From contig SKJZ01000126.1 of the NCBI GenBank assembly GCA_007121755.1, forward strand, positions 1 through 10,616: 10,616 bases of DNA. Direction: 5' to 3'. Below are positions 1-6,827 of this stretch, in pieces; the stretch's first letter is position 1; each line of letters starts with the position of its first letter. Both the position numbers and the translations under genes were made by a program. The DNA is from Halorhodospira sp. (GTDB lineage: Bacteria; Pseudomonadota; Gammaproteobacteria; Nitrococcales; Halorhodospiraceae). Under the pieces are notes generated by a model that searched no databases, was not told where the DNA came from, and saw only the letters and a list, made by a program, of their open reading frames with translations.

Positions 1-1248
1 GACGAGGAGCGGGAAGGGTGGAGCGCCGGAGATGTTGCTGCCGCGTTCAAATCACTGGAGAAGAAGCTCGTGCGCAGCCGGATCATCGCCGGCGAGCCGC
101 GTATCGACGGACGCGACACTCGGACCGTCCGCCCGCTGAACATTCAGGCCGGTATTCTTCCCCGCACCCACGGTTCCGCGTTGTTCACCCGTGGCGAGAC
201 CCAGGCCATCGTCGTGACGACCTTGGGCACCGCCCGCGATGCTCAGGTCATTGATGCGCTGGAGGGCGAGCGCCGCGATGCCTTCATGCTCCACTACAAC
301 TTCCCGCCCTACTGCGTCGGCGAGACCGGCTTTGTGGGGACGCCGAAGCGCCGGGAGGTTGGCCACGGCAAGCTGGCCAAGCGCGGACTCCAGGCCGCGA
401 TACCGAGCACCGAGGAGTTTCCCTACGTGCTCCGCGTGGTCTCGGAAGTGACGGAGTCGAATGGCTCCTCCTCCATGGCTACCGTCTGTGGCACCAGCCT
501 GTCGTTGATGGACGCCGGTGTGCCGTTGAAGAGCCCGGTGGCGGGGATCGCCATGGGCCTGATCAAGGAAGACGACGGCTTCGCCGTGCTCACCGATATC
601 CTCGGCGACGAGGATCACTTGGGCGACATGGACTTCAAGGTGGCCGGTTCGACCGAGGGGGTCACCGCGCTGCAGATGGATATCAAGATCCAGGGCATTA
701 CCCGGGAGATCATGGAGCGGGCGTTGGAGCAGGCCCGGGAAGGCCGGATCCATATCCTTGAGCAGATGAACCGGGTGATCGACAAGCCGCGGGAGCAGAT
801 GTCGGAGTATGCGCCCCGGCTGCTGACGATTCGCATTGATCCCGAGCGGATCCGTGATGTGATCGGCAAGGGCGGCGCGACCATACGCTCGTTGACCGAG
901 GAGACCGGCACTACCATCGATATCACCGACGACGGCGTCGTGGTGATCGCCTCGGCCGATAAGGCCGCCGCCGAGGAAGCGAAGCGGCGGATCGAACTGC
1001 TTACCGCCGACGTGGAGGTTGGCAGGATTTACGAAGGGCGGGTGGCCAAGCTCATGGACTTCGGCGCCTTCGTCAACATCCTCCCCGGCCGCGACGGCTT
1101 GGTGCATATTTCGCAGATCTCCAACGAGCGCGTGGCCAATGTAGCCGATGAACTCTCCGAGGGTGACTCGGTGCGGGTTAAAGTGCTGGAGGTCGATCGT
1201 CAGGGCCGCATTCGACTCTCGATGAAGGCGGTGGACGAGGAGTCCTAA
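1..1248 (+). CDS. pnp: Polynucleotide phosphorylase (PNPase), 3' part of gene
   Basis: This is the phosphorolytic 3'-to-5' exoribonuclease of mRNA decay, which releases nucleoside diphosphates and can also add tails; it is cytoplasmic and often part of the degradosome. The frame is open from base 1, so the gene is cut by the window edge and its true start lies outside. The GTG at base 70 is internal. The 415 visible codons match roughly residue 282 onward of the 711-residue E. coli enzyme. The second RNase PH domain comes first, with the active-site segment GDEDHLGDMDFK at partial residues 202-213. D205, D211 and K213 correspond to E. coli D486, D492 and K494. A KH domain with a GKGG loop follows at residues 289-292, then an S1 domain from about 340 to 411. 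The protein ends just after S1 without a long tail. All expected catalytic and RNA-binding elements in this part are intact. Family identity is essentially certain. Confidence 0.97.
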   Translation, partial: DEEREGWSAGDVAAAFKSLEKKLVRSRIIAGEPRIDGRDTRTVRPLNIQAGILPRTHGSALFTRGETQAIVVTTLGTARDAQVIDALEGERRDAFMLHYNFPPYCVGETGFVGTPKRREVGHGKLAKRGLQAAIPSTEEFPYVLRVVSEVTESNGSSSMATVCGTSLSLMDAGVPLKSPVAGIAMGLIKEDDGFAVLTDILGDEDHLGDMDFKVAGSTEGVTALQMDIKIQGITREIMERALEQAREGRIHILEQMNRVIDKPREQMSEYAPRLLTIRIDPERIRDVIGKGGATIRSLTEETGTTIDITDDGVVVIASADKAAAEEAKRRIELLTADVEVGRIYEGRVAKLMDFGAFVNILPGRDGLVHISQISNERVANVADELSEGDSVRVKVLEVDRQGRIRLSMKAVDEES

Positions 1249-1279
1249 CCACACCGTAGGTGGCGTGCGGGGGGTGGCC

Positions 1280-1332
1280 GGCGGAGAAGGGCGGGCCGGT
1301 CCCCCGCTGCTGCCGGCCCGCCCTTCTCCGCC
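1280..1332 (+). terminator. Perfect 20-bp GC-rich hairpin after pnp, probable terminator
   Basis: Bases 1280-1299 and 1313-1332 are exact reverse complements, giving a 20-bp uninterrupted stem with a 13-nt loop. The stem starts 31 nt after the pnp stop codon. No run of T follows the right arm, so this is not a textbook intrinsic terminator. It could terminate in a GC-rich genome, or act as a 3' end stabiliser that blocks exonucleases. The structure is read directly from the sequence; its function is inferred from position. Confidence 0.7.
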
Positions 1333-1380
1333 CTCCGCATATGCATTAGCTTCGTTCCCGCGTTTGGACCCCGCCCGGGG

Positions 1381-1409
1381 TTGTCCGCGTCGTTCGCGGC
1401 CCCCATAAC
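1381..1409 (+). promoter_or_regulatory. Weak candidate sigma-70 promoter for pncA
   Basis: TTGTCC at 1381-1386 and CATAAC at 1404-1409 are separated by 17 nt and each match 4 of 6 consensus bases. They lie 33 nt upstream of the nicotinamidase start and downstream of the hairpin that closes pnp. Matches of this quality arise often by chance, so this is only a plausible candidate. Confidence 0.25.
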
Positions 1410-1441
1410 TTAAGGAAGAGGCGGGCAAGCGGAGACGGCAG

Positions 1442-2086
1442 ATGTCCTTTCTGGATGAGGTCGATCCCCAACGCGCTGCATTGATCGTGGTCGATGTGCA
1501 GCCCGACTTTTTGCCCGGCGGTCCGTTGGCCGCCCAGGGTGGTGACGAGGTGGTGGAACCGATCCGCCGCTTGTTGGAAGCGGACGTGTTTCGGCACGTC
1601 GTGGCGACACAGGATTGGCACCCGCCCGGTCACGTCTCTTTCGCTTCCAGCCACCAGGGACGCAAACCGTTCGAGACCGTCGAGCTCTACGGCGTCGAGC
1701 AGGTATTGTGGCCGGACCACTGCGTCCAAGGTACCGAGGGCGCGCAACTCCATCCCGGCGTGCCGTGGGACAAGGCCCGGCTGATTCTGCGCAAGGCCAC
1801 CGATTCCCGCGTTGACTCCTATAGCGGATTCCAAGAGAACGTCGCCCCCGACGGTCGGCGGCCGTCCACCGGGCTAGCCGGTTACTTGCGGGAGATCGGA
1901 GTCGACACCCTCTACGTTTGCGGCTTAGCGCGGGACTACTGCGTCAAGTGGACCGCTGAGGATGGCGCCGCCGCCGGCTTCCGGGTCCATGTCGTCTGGC
2001 CGCTCACCCGCCCGGTGGACGCCGCCGGCGATGGGACGGTACGGAGCGATTTGGAGCGAGCCGGCGTATCGATCATCGACGACTGA
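1442..2086 (+). CDS. pncA: Nicotinamidase (isochorismatase-fold amidohydrolase)
   Basis: The product hydrolyses nicotinamide to nicotinate and ammonia in the cytoplasm, feeding the NAD salvage (Preiss-Handler) pathway. It has 214 residues, a normal length for the bacterial family. The catalytic triad is visible: D18 in the IVVDVQ segment, K118 in LRKATDS, and C167 in the hallmark GLARDYCV. The metal-binding set of this family appears as D58 and H60 in TQDWHPPGH and H93 in WPDHCVQGT. The ATG at 1442 is chosen because GGAG at 1431-1434 sits 7 nt upstream and the protein then begins just before the first core strand. The gene stands alone between the pnp hairpin and the korA promoter. The DWHPPGHVSF and WPDHCVQGT segments favour nicotinamidase over other isochorismatase-like hydrolases. 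Confidence 0.93.
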   Translation: MSFLDEVDPQRAALIVVDVQPDFLPGGPLAAQGGDEVVEPIRRLLEADVFRHVVATQDWHPPGHVSFASSHQGRKPFETVELYGVEQVLWPDHCVQGTEGAQLHPGVPWDKARLILRKATDSRVDSYSGFQENVAPDGRRPSTGLAGYLREIGVDTLYVCGLARDYCVKWTAEDGAAAGFRVHVVWPLTRPVDAAGDGTVRSDLERAGVSIIDD

Positions 2087-2135
2087 TCCAGGCGTCGTGA
2101 AGCGTGTGTTTGAGACGCTCTTTCGAGCTTCCCAT

Positions 2136-2165
2136 TTGAGGTACCAGGGGAGCATAATTTATACT
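2136..2165 (+). promoter_or_regulatory. Predicted sigma-70 promoter of korAB
   Basis: TTGAGG at 2136-2141 and TATACT at 2160-2165 are separated by 18 nt and lie in a conspicuously AT-rich patch within GC-rich surroundings. Transcription would begin near 2172, leaving a leader of about 60 nt before korA that opens with a strong hairpin. The element match and AT-richness are seen directly; activity is inferred. Confidence 0.6.
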
Positions 2166-2175
2166 TATCTTATGG

Positions 2176-2206
2176 TGCAGGAGGGCGTTATGGTACGCCC
2201 TCCTGC
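2176..2206 (+). promoter_or_regulatory. korA 5' leader hairpin with competing Shine-Dalgarno pairing
   Basis: Bases 2177-2187 and 2196-2206 are exact reverse complements, and T2188-A2195 adds a twelfth pair, leaving a 6-nt loop. The right arm contains CCTCCTG (2199-2205). It can pair with CAGGAGG in the left arm (2178-2184) or with the second CAGGAGG (2220-2226) that is part of the korA ribosome binding site. The leader could therefore fold in two mutually exclusive ways. The left-arm pairing is longer and forms first, which would leave the korA site open. No T-run follows the hairpin, so it is not a standard terminator. A 5' stabilising stem-loop is the simplest alternative. Confidence 0.5.
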
Positions 2207-2220
2207 GGTTCTCTCCGTTC

Positions 2221-2229
2221 AGGAGGTGA
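2221..2229 (+). promoter_or_regulatory. Consensus ribosome binding site of korA
   Basis: AGGAGGTGA is a full 9-base match to the 3' end complement of bacterial 16S rRNA and ends 1 nt before the korA ATG. It fixes the start at 2231. The spacing from the GGAGG core to the ATG is short (about 4 nt). Confidence 0.75.
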
Positions 2230-2230
2230 G

Positions 2231-4087
2231 ATGGGTTCAGAGAGTGGCGGAGTCCGGGAGCGGACGCGGGTCGCTGTAGGGGTGGTCCGCTTCGCCGGGG
2301 ACTCCGGTGACGGTATCCAGCTGATGGGCTCGCGGTTTACCCAAGCCGCGGCGGAACGCGGCTACGACTTGGCGACAGTGCCCGACTATCCGGCCGAAAT
2401 CCGCGCGCCGTCAGGGACTACATTCGGCGTCTCTTCGTTTCAGATCCGGTTCGGTGGTGACGCGATCCGCAACCCCGGCGATCTGGCCGATACCCTGGTC
2501 GCCATGAACCCTGCCGCGTTGAAGGTCCATTTGGACGGCGTTCGCGAGGGGGGGACGGTGATTCTCAACACCGGCTCTTTCAACGAGAAGAATTTGAAGC
2601 GGGCCGGTCTCGAGAGCGATCCTCGGGAAGACGGCACCCTGAAGGGGTACCGTCTGGTGGCCCTCGACATCGGCAAACAGACCCTGGATGCGGTGTCGGG
2701 GCTGGGGTTGAGCCGAAAAAACGCCGCTCGCTGCCGGAATATGTACGCCCTGGGGCTGGTCCTCTGGATGTACGGCGCTGGTATCGAGCCCGCCCGGGCG
2801 TGGCTCGAAGAGCGTTTCGGGGCTGGCACGCCGGTGGGCCGGGCCAACCTGAGGGCCCTGGAGGCCGGCCACGCCTTCGGCGAGACCGCTGAGTTAGCGG
2901 CGGGTGCGCCCGTCTACGATATCCATCCGGCTGAACTGACGCCCGGACTCTACCGGACCATCACCGGCGGCGAAGCACTCGCTTTCGGACTGGTGGTGGG
3001 TGCGCATAAGGTGGGGCGGCCGTTATTCTTCGGCTCCTACCCCATCACCCCGGCTTCGCCAGTCCTCCACCGCTTGGCGGCCCTGCGCGACAATCCGGAT
3101 GTTACGGTGTTTCAGGCTGAGGATGAGATCGCCGCGATCAGTTCCTGTATCGGCGCCTCCTACGCCGGTTGCCTTTCCGGCACCTCTACGTCCGGCCCGG
3201 GCATGGCGTTAAAGACCGAGGCGTTGAGCCTCGCCTGCGCCGCTGAGCTGCCCCTGGTGGTGATCGACTGTCAGCGTTCCGGTCCCTCCACCGGTCTGCC
3301 GACCAAGAGTGAGCAGACCGATTTGATGTACGCCGTCTGGGGGCGTCCGGGCGAAGCCCCGTTGCCGATACTCGCGCCCAAGTCGCCGTCTGACTGCTTC
3401 GACACCGTGGTAGAGGCTACGCGGATCGCCGTACGCTTTATGACGCCGGTGATCGTTCTGGCGGACGGCTACCTGGTCAATGCCTCGGAGCCGTGGCTGC
3501 TGCCGAATGTTGCCGATATCGCGGCGGTCCCCGCCAAGTTGCACACCGATCCTGAAGGATTCCAGCCGTTCATGCGTGATGAGGCGTTGGCCCGGCCGTG
3601 GGCGATCCCCGGCACCCCCGGGTTGGAGCACAGGATCGGCGGCCTCGAGCGCGACGCCGATACCGGCGAGGTCTCGTACGATCCCGAGAACCACCAGCGA
3701 ATGAGCGATCTGCGGGCGGAGAAGGTGGCGCGTGTCGCCGACGCATTGCCGGCGCAGAAGGTGGAAGTTGGGCCGCCCAGCGGTAAGTTGGCGGTGATCA
3801 GTTGGGGCTCAACCTACGGAGTGGTTCGCGAGGCGGTGGAGGAGCTGCGTACCGAGGGAGAGGAGGTGTCTCAGATCCATCTGCGCGCCCTGCATCCGCT
3901 GCCGCGCGGCCTCGGTGAGCTGCTCGCCGGCTTCGACCGGGTCGTGGTGGCGGAGTTGAACAGCGGCCACTTGCGGGCGCTGCTGCGCGCCGAGTTTTTG
4001 GTGGATGTCGAGGGACTGAACCAGATCAACGGCATGCCGTTTCTCGTCCGGGACGTAAAAGCAGGTATTCGTGGGAGGCTCATGTGA
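2231..4087 (+). CDS. korA: 2-oxoglutarate (2-oxoacid):ferredoxin oxidoreductase, alpha subunit (gamma-alpha fusion)
   Basis: With KorB this cytoplasmic enzyme oxidatively decarboxylates 2-oxoglutarate to succinyl-CoA using ferredoxin, or runs in reverse in the reductive TCA cycle. The 618-residue length fits the fused gamma-alpha type. The gamma domain comes first, with GDSGDG at 23-28 and the PDYPAEIRAPSGTT segment near 51-64. The pyrimidine-binding alpha domain starts near residue 245, with SYPITPASP near 269-277, FQAEDEIAAISS near 294 (E297 being the likely thiamine-activating glutamate) and TSTSGPG shortly after. A linker with PGTPGLEHRIGG and a C-terminal transketolase-like domain follow. 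The ATG is supported by a consensus ribosome binding site. The last codons overlap korB. The exact 2-oxoacid cannot be read from sequence; 2-oxoglutarate is preferred by family resemblance, and pyruvate or branched-chain 2-oxoacids are less likely. Confidence 0.93.
   Translation: MGSESGGVRERTRVAVGVVRFAGDSGDGIQLMGSRFTQAAAERGYDLATVPDYPAEIRAPSGTTFGVSSFQIRFGGDAIRNPGDLADTLVAMNPAALKVHLDGVREGGTVILNTGSFNEKNLKRAGLESDPREDGTLKGYRLVALDIGKQTLDAVSGLGLSRKNAARCRNMYALGLVLWMYGAGIEPARAWLEERFGAGTPVGRANLRALEAGHAFGETAELAAGAPVYDIHPAELTPGLYRTITGGEALAFGLVVGAHKVGRPLFFGSYPITPASPVLHRLAALRDNPDVTVFQAEDEIAAISSCIGASYAGCLSGTSTSGPGMALKTEALSLACAAELPLVVIDCQRSGPSTGLPTKSEQTDLMYAVWGRPGEAPLPILAPKSPSDCFDTVVEATRIAVRFMTPVIVLADGYLVNASEPWLLPNVADIAAVPAKLHTDPEGFQPFMRDEALARPWAIPGTPGLEHRIGGLERDADTGEVSYDPENHQRMSDLRAEKVARVADALPAQKVEVGPPSGKLAVISWGSTYGVVREAVEELRTEGEEVSQIHLRALHPLPRGLGELLAGFDRVVVAELNSGHLRALLRAEFLVDVEGLNQINGMPFLVRDVKAGIRGRLM
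4073..4078 (+). promoter_or_regulatory. Ribosome binding site of korB inside korA
   Basis: GGGAGG ends 5 nt before the GTG at 4084 and lies within the last codons of korA. It supports GTG as the korB start and indicates translational coupling. Confidence 0.65.
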
Positions 4088-5106
4088 ACGCACCGACCGT
4101 GCCGACAAAACCCGACCCGAGCTACTTCGCCTCCGAGCAGACGGTACGCTGGTGCCCCGGCTGTGGCGACTACGCGATTCTCAAGGGCATTCAGCGTGCC
4201 TTGGCGGAGCGCGCCCGGCCACGGGAGGATACGGTCTTCGTCTCCGGCATCGGCTGCTCGTCGCGGCTACCCTACTATCTCGCCACTTACGGCTTTCACA
4301 CCATCCACGGCAGGGCGCCGGCGGTGGCCACTGGGATGAAGATAGCCAATCCCGACCTCGATATCTGGGTGGTTACCGGTGACGGTGACGGCCTGTCGAT
4401 CGGTGGCAACCACATGCTGCACGCGCTGCGGCGTGATATCGATCTCAATATTCTGCTGTTCAATAACGAGATCTACGGTCTGACCAAGGGGCAGCTCAGC
4501 CCGACGTCCCGGTTGGGAACCCGTTCGCCCACGAGCCCCGGCGGCTCGAGCGAGCGCCCCGTGTCGGCAGTGCGTTTCGCCCTCGGCGCTGGGGGGCGTT
4601 TCGTTGCCCGGGCCTTGGACGTGCAGCAGGACCGGTTGCCCGAGATCCTGGTGCGTGCGGCGAACCATCCGGGCGCGTCCTTTGTCGAGCTGCTCCAGAA
4701 CTGTTCCGTCTACAATGACGGCGCCTTCTCGTTCCTGACCGATCGGGAAGCCGGTCCGCGACAGCGGCTCCACGTCCGCCACGGTGAGCCGTTGCGTTAC
4801 GGGGCGGACGGGGAGTTCGGTTTGCGTCTCGATGCGCGGACTATGAAGCTGGAGGCGGTGGAAGTCGGACCAGGTGGTTGTTCGGAAGAGGAGATCCTGG
4901 TCCACGACGAGCACAACCCCGCATTGGCGGGTCTATTGGCGACGATCGGCCCCCCTGATTTCCCGTTGCCACTGGGGGTGATCTACTGTGACCCCGCGGC
5001 TCCCGCCAGTCGCCCGGTGGGCAAGGCCGCGCAGCCGGCAATCCGCACCACCGACGAGGAACTGACCGCCATGCTGGCCTCTGAGGGAACCTACCAGCTT
5101 ACATAA
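4084..5106 (+). CDS. korB: 2-oxoglutarate (2-oxoacid):ferredoxin oxidoreductase, beta subunit
   Basis: This subunit carries the thiamine diphosphate diphosphate-binding half and one [4Fe-4S] cluster that passes electrons to ferredoxin. Cluster ligands are visible as C24 and C27 in WCPGCGDY, C58 in GIGCSS and C207 in LLQNCSVYND. The thiamine/Mg motif is GDGDG at 99-103 together with NNEIYGLTKGQ at 127-137. IHGRAPAVATGMK near 75-86 is also typical. The protein has 340 residues, a usual length for KorB. Translation starts at GTG, overlapping the korA stop by 4 nt (GTGA), with GGGAGG just upstream, so the two are made in equal amounts. The oxygen-sensitive cluster and ferredoxin dependence suggest anaerobic, microaerobic or autotrophic metabolism. 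No separate delta (ferredoxin) subunit is present in the window. Confidence 0.94.
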   Translation: MNAPTVPTKPDPSYFASEQTVRWCPGCGDYAILKGIQRALAERARPREDTVFVSGIGCSSRLPYYLATYGFHTIHGRAPAVATGMKIANPDLDIWVVTGDGDGLSIGGNHMLHALRRDIDLNILLFNNEIYGLTKGQLSPTSRLGTRSPTSPGGSSERPVSAVRFALGAGGRFVARALDVQQDRLPEILVRAANHPGASFVELLQNCSVYNDGAFSFLTDREAGPRQRLHVRHGEPLRYGADGEFGLRLDARTMKLEAVEVGPGGCSEEEILVHDEHNPALAGLLATIGPPDFPLPLGVIYCDPAAPASRPVGKAAQPAIRTTDEELTAMLASEGTYQLT

Positions 5107-5148
5107 GCGGAACTCGAAAGACCGGTGTCCGGGGTGGCGGGGCGCTCA

Positions 5149-5170
5149 TCCAGGGTGTCGGCCGCCTGGA
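5149..5170. terminator. Weak inverted repeat between convergent korB and DUF2189 genes
   Basis: TCCAGG at 5149-5154 and CCTGGA at 5165-5170 could form a 6-bp stem with a 10-nt loop in the 69-nt gap between two convergent genes. The position suits a bidirectional terminator, but the stem is short and there is no T-run on either strand. Low confidence. Confidence 0.2.
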
Positions 5171-5175
5171 CGGCG

Positions 5176-6006
5176 TCAGTCGTGGACGTCCCGGATCAGG
5201 TCTCGGTAGGCGTGCCACGAGGCGTGGCCCAGTAGCGGCATGATGACCGCCAGCCCGACATAGGCGGTGGCGATCCCCGCGATGGCCAGGGCGGTAATGG
5301 TGGCGGCCCATACCAGCAGAGTGGCCGGGTTGCGCGTGAACGCGGTCAGGCTGGCGAGGATTGCCTCCACCACGCTGACGTTCCGGTCGAGCAGCATCGG
5401 GATGGAGACGACGCTGGTGGCGTAGATCACGACGGCTAGCACGGCGCCCACCGCGGTGCCGGTCGCCAGGAAGGCTAAGCCGTCGAGGGTGGTCAGTTGG
5501 CCGACCAGTTCCTCAATCCCGAATGGATAGTCACCGAAGAAGAGGGCGAAGAGCAGGGTGGCGATGCGGAACCAGAAGAGGAAGAAGATCCCGATGTACG
5601 CCCCCATCAATCCCAACTGCATGGCGTTGATCCGCCACGCCTGAAAGGACGCGGCCACCGTAGGCGTTTCGCCGGCTTCCAGGCGGCGGCTGATGTCGTA
5701 AAGGCCGACCGCGACAATAGGGCCGACCAATAGAAAGCCGCAGAGCAGCGGCAGCATCCAGTGGACCTGTCCGGCGATCACTACACCGGCGGTGATGGCG
5801 AAGCTCAACACTGTGATCGCAAAACCGTAAGCCAAGCTGGGGATAGGCGCGCGCATAATGTCCCGCGCTCCCGCCGCCAGCCACATCCAGGGACGGTCGA
5901 GGGCGACAGTGGCGACCGCCGTCATGTCCCCTGGGGCATGTGATCGTCGCGATCCAGCCGGTCGATCCGGCTCGTCGGGATGCGTCTTCGCCGTGGTCTC
6001 GGTCAT
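5176..6006 (-). CDS. DUF2189 family integral membrane protein
   Basis: This looks like a member of the DUF2189 family of predicted inner-membrane proteins, recognised by overall pattern rather than by a catalytic motif. It has 276 residues. A polar 45-residue N terminus is followed by a PWMWLAAGARDI segment (residues 39-50). Hydrophobic stretches lie near 57-78, 83-104, 131-158, 177-203 and 228-260, so about five or six membrane passes. GPIVAVGLYDISRRLEAGE (residues 95-113) and the ending with GHASWHAYRDLI are characteristic of the family. The ATG at 6006 is chosen; GGGAG lies about 10 nt upstream. An internal ATG at residue 28 is a possible later start that would remove a charged tail. Family members are often found near respiratory oxidase genes, but their function is not known to me. 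It is the last gene of a possible three-gene minus-strand operon. Confidence 0.8.
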   Translation of the reverse strand: MTETTAKTHPDEPDRPAGSRRSHAPGDMTAVATVALDRPWMWLAAGARDIMRAPIPSLAYGFAITVLSFAITAGVVIAGQVHWMLPLLCGFLLVGPIVAVGLYDISRRLEAGETPTVAASFQAWRINAMQLGLMGAYIGIFFLFWFRIATLLFALFFGDYPFGIEELVGQLTTLDGLAFLATGTAVGAVLAVVIYATSVVSIPMLLDRNVSVVEAILASLTAFTRNPATLLVWAATITALAIAGIATAYVGLAVIMPLLGHASWHAYRDLIRDVHD

Positions 6007-6073
6007 GGCCCGCCGCTCCCGGTGATGGCTCGGCGTTCATCGCCCGCTCTCTGTCAGATTAGTACAACTGGGA

Positions 6074-6086
6074 CGGCTTGCAGCCG
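6074..6086 (-). terminator. Small hairpin after the CbiM-like gene
   Basis: CGGCT and AGCCG flank a 3-nt loop just after the stop codon of the CbiM-like gene on the minus strand. The 5-bp stem is followed by only scattered T residues, so termination would be partial at best, and read-through into the DUF2189 gene is likely. Confidence 0.25.
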
Positions 6087-6090
6087 AGCC

Positions 6091-6756
6091 TCACTTGTTG
6101 ATGAGGTAGACGCGGTCGTCGAAGCTTCGCACCCAATTCGGCTTAAAGACCACCAACATGGTGATGAGCATTCCGGTGATAAACCCTTCCGGAAACGCCA
6201 CCAGCGGGGCGACCATCAGGTAGCCGTGGATCAGTTCCTCGGCGGTGTATGCCCCCGCCGCCGCCATGATCGTCGCGGAGGCCGCGGCGGTGGCCATGAC
6301 GGTGGCCATCGCGCCGAAGTAGGCGGTCAAGAAGATGTAGACAAAGAGGTTGTGTGGCAGCCAGCGCTGGACGGCCTCATGGATACGGGCCGCAGTGAAC
6401 GCCGGAAGCGCGCACAAGAGTAGGCCGTTAACGGAGATGCTGGACCAATCGTAGAGCCCGATGGCCGCGGACATAAAGAGCGTGGCCGAGGCCGCCAGCA
6501 GGGAGAGTGGCCAGCCCAGCAACAGCGTGAGCAACGCCACCCCGAGCAGGTGGAGTTCCAGGCCGGGCTCGATCCCTGGGCTCATCGCCCACAACGGGAC
6601 CAGTAGAACGGCGCCGCCTAATACCACATGTTCCAGCCTGTTGGTGCGCAACAGCCCCCAGGGGGCACGGAAGACGGCCACGACAAGAATCGCTATGAAA
6701 AGGGCGTGGGCGAGACCTTCCCAGAGGGGCGGGAGTAGTCCGGCCGGGATGTTCAT
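6091..6756 (-). CDS. CbiM-like membrane protein (PF01891, energy-coupling factor transporter S-component type)
   Basis: The 221-residue hydrophobic protein resembles CbiM/NikM, the substrate-binding membrane component of cobalt and nickel ECF transporters. Supporting features are the N-terminal MNIPAGLLPP, the conserved GLELHLLG with H69, GLLLCALPAF near 111-120 and FPEGFITGM at 188-196. About six or seven hydrophobic segments are visible. The ATG at 6756 is chosen over earlier in-frame starts (6801, 6882) because it places the family's N-terminal motif at residue 1, has GAGG 9 nt upstream, and avoids overlap with the regulator gene. In metal-transporting members residue 2 is a histidine that binds the metal through the free N terminus; here it is asparagine. 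No CbiN, CbiQ or CbiO partner gene is nearby. The substrate is therefore open, and cobalt or nickel should not be assumed. Confidence 0.75.
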   Translation of the reverse strand: MNIPAGLLPPLWEGLAHALFIAILVVAVFRAPWGLLRTNRLEHVVLGGAVLLVPLWAMSPGIEPGLELHLLGVALLTLLLGWPLSLLAASATLFMSAAIGLYDWSSISVNGLLLCALPAFTAARIHEAVQRWLPHNLFVYIFLTAYFGAMATVMATAAASATIMAAAGAYTAEELIHGYLMVAPLVAFPEGFITGMLITMLVVFKPNWVRSFDDRVYLINK

Positions 6757-6827
6757 GGCGGATACCTCGGCACACAGCACGCGGGCAATGCTTTGGAACA
6801 TATCTAAAAGGTAGGATACCACTTGGG

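Noticed and set aside
52..1428. A 458-codon open frame on the minus strand opposite pnp
   Set aside because: It lies antisense to a well-supported PNPase coding region, and long antisense frames are expected in GC-rich genes. Its translation shows no family features.
6810..6820. GGTA/TACC inverted repeat between the regulator and the CbiM-like gene
   Set aside because: Arms of only 4 bp with a 3-nt centre arise often by chance, and no second copy or promoter relation supports it as an operator.
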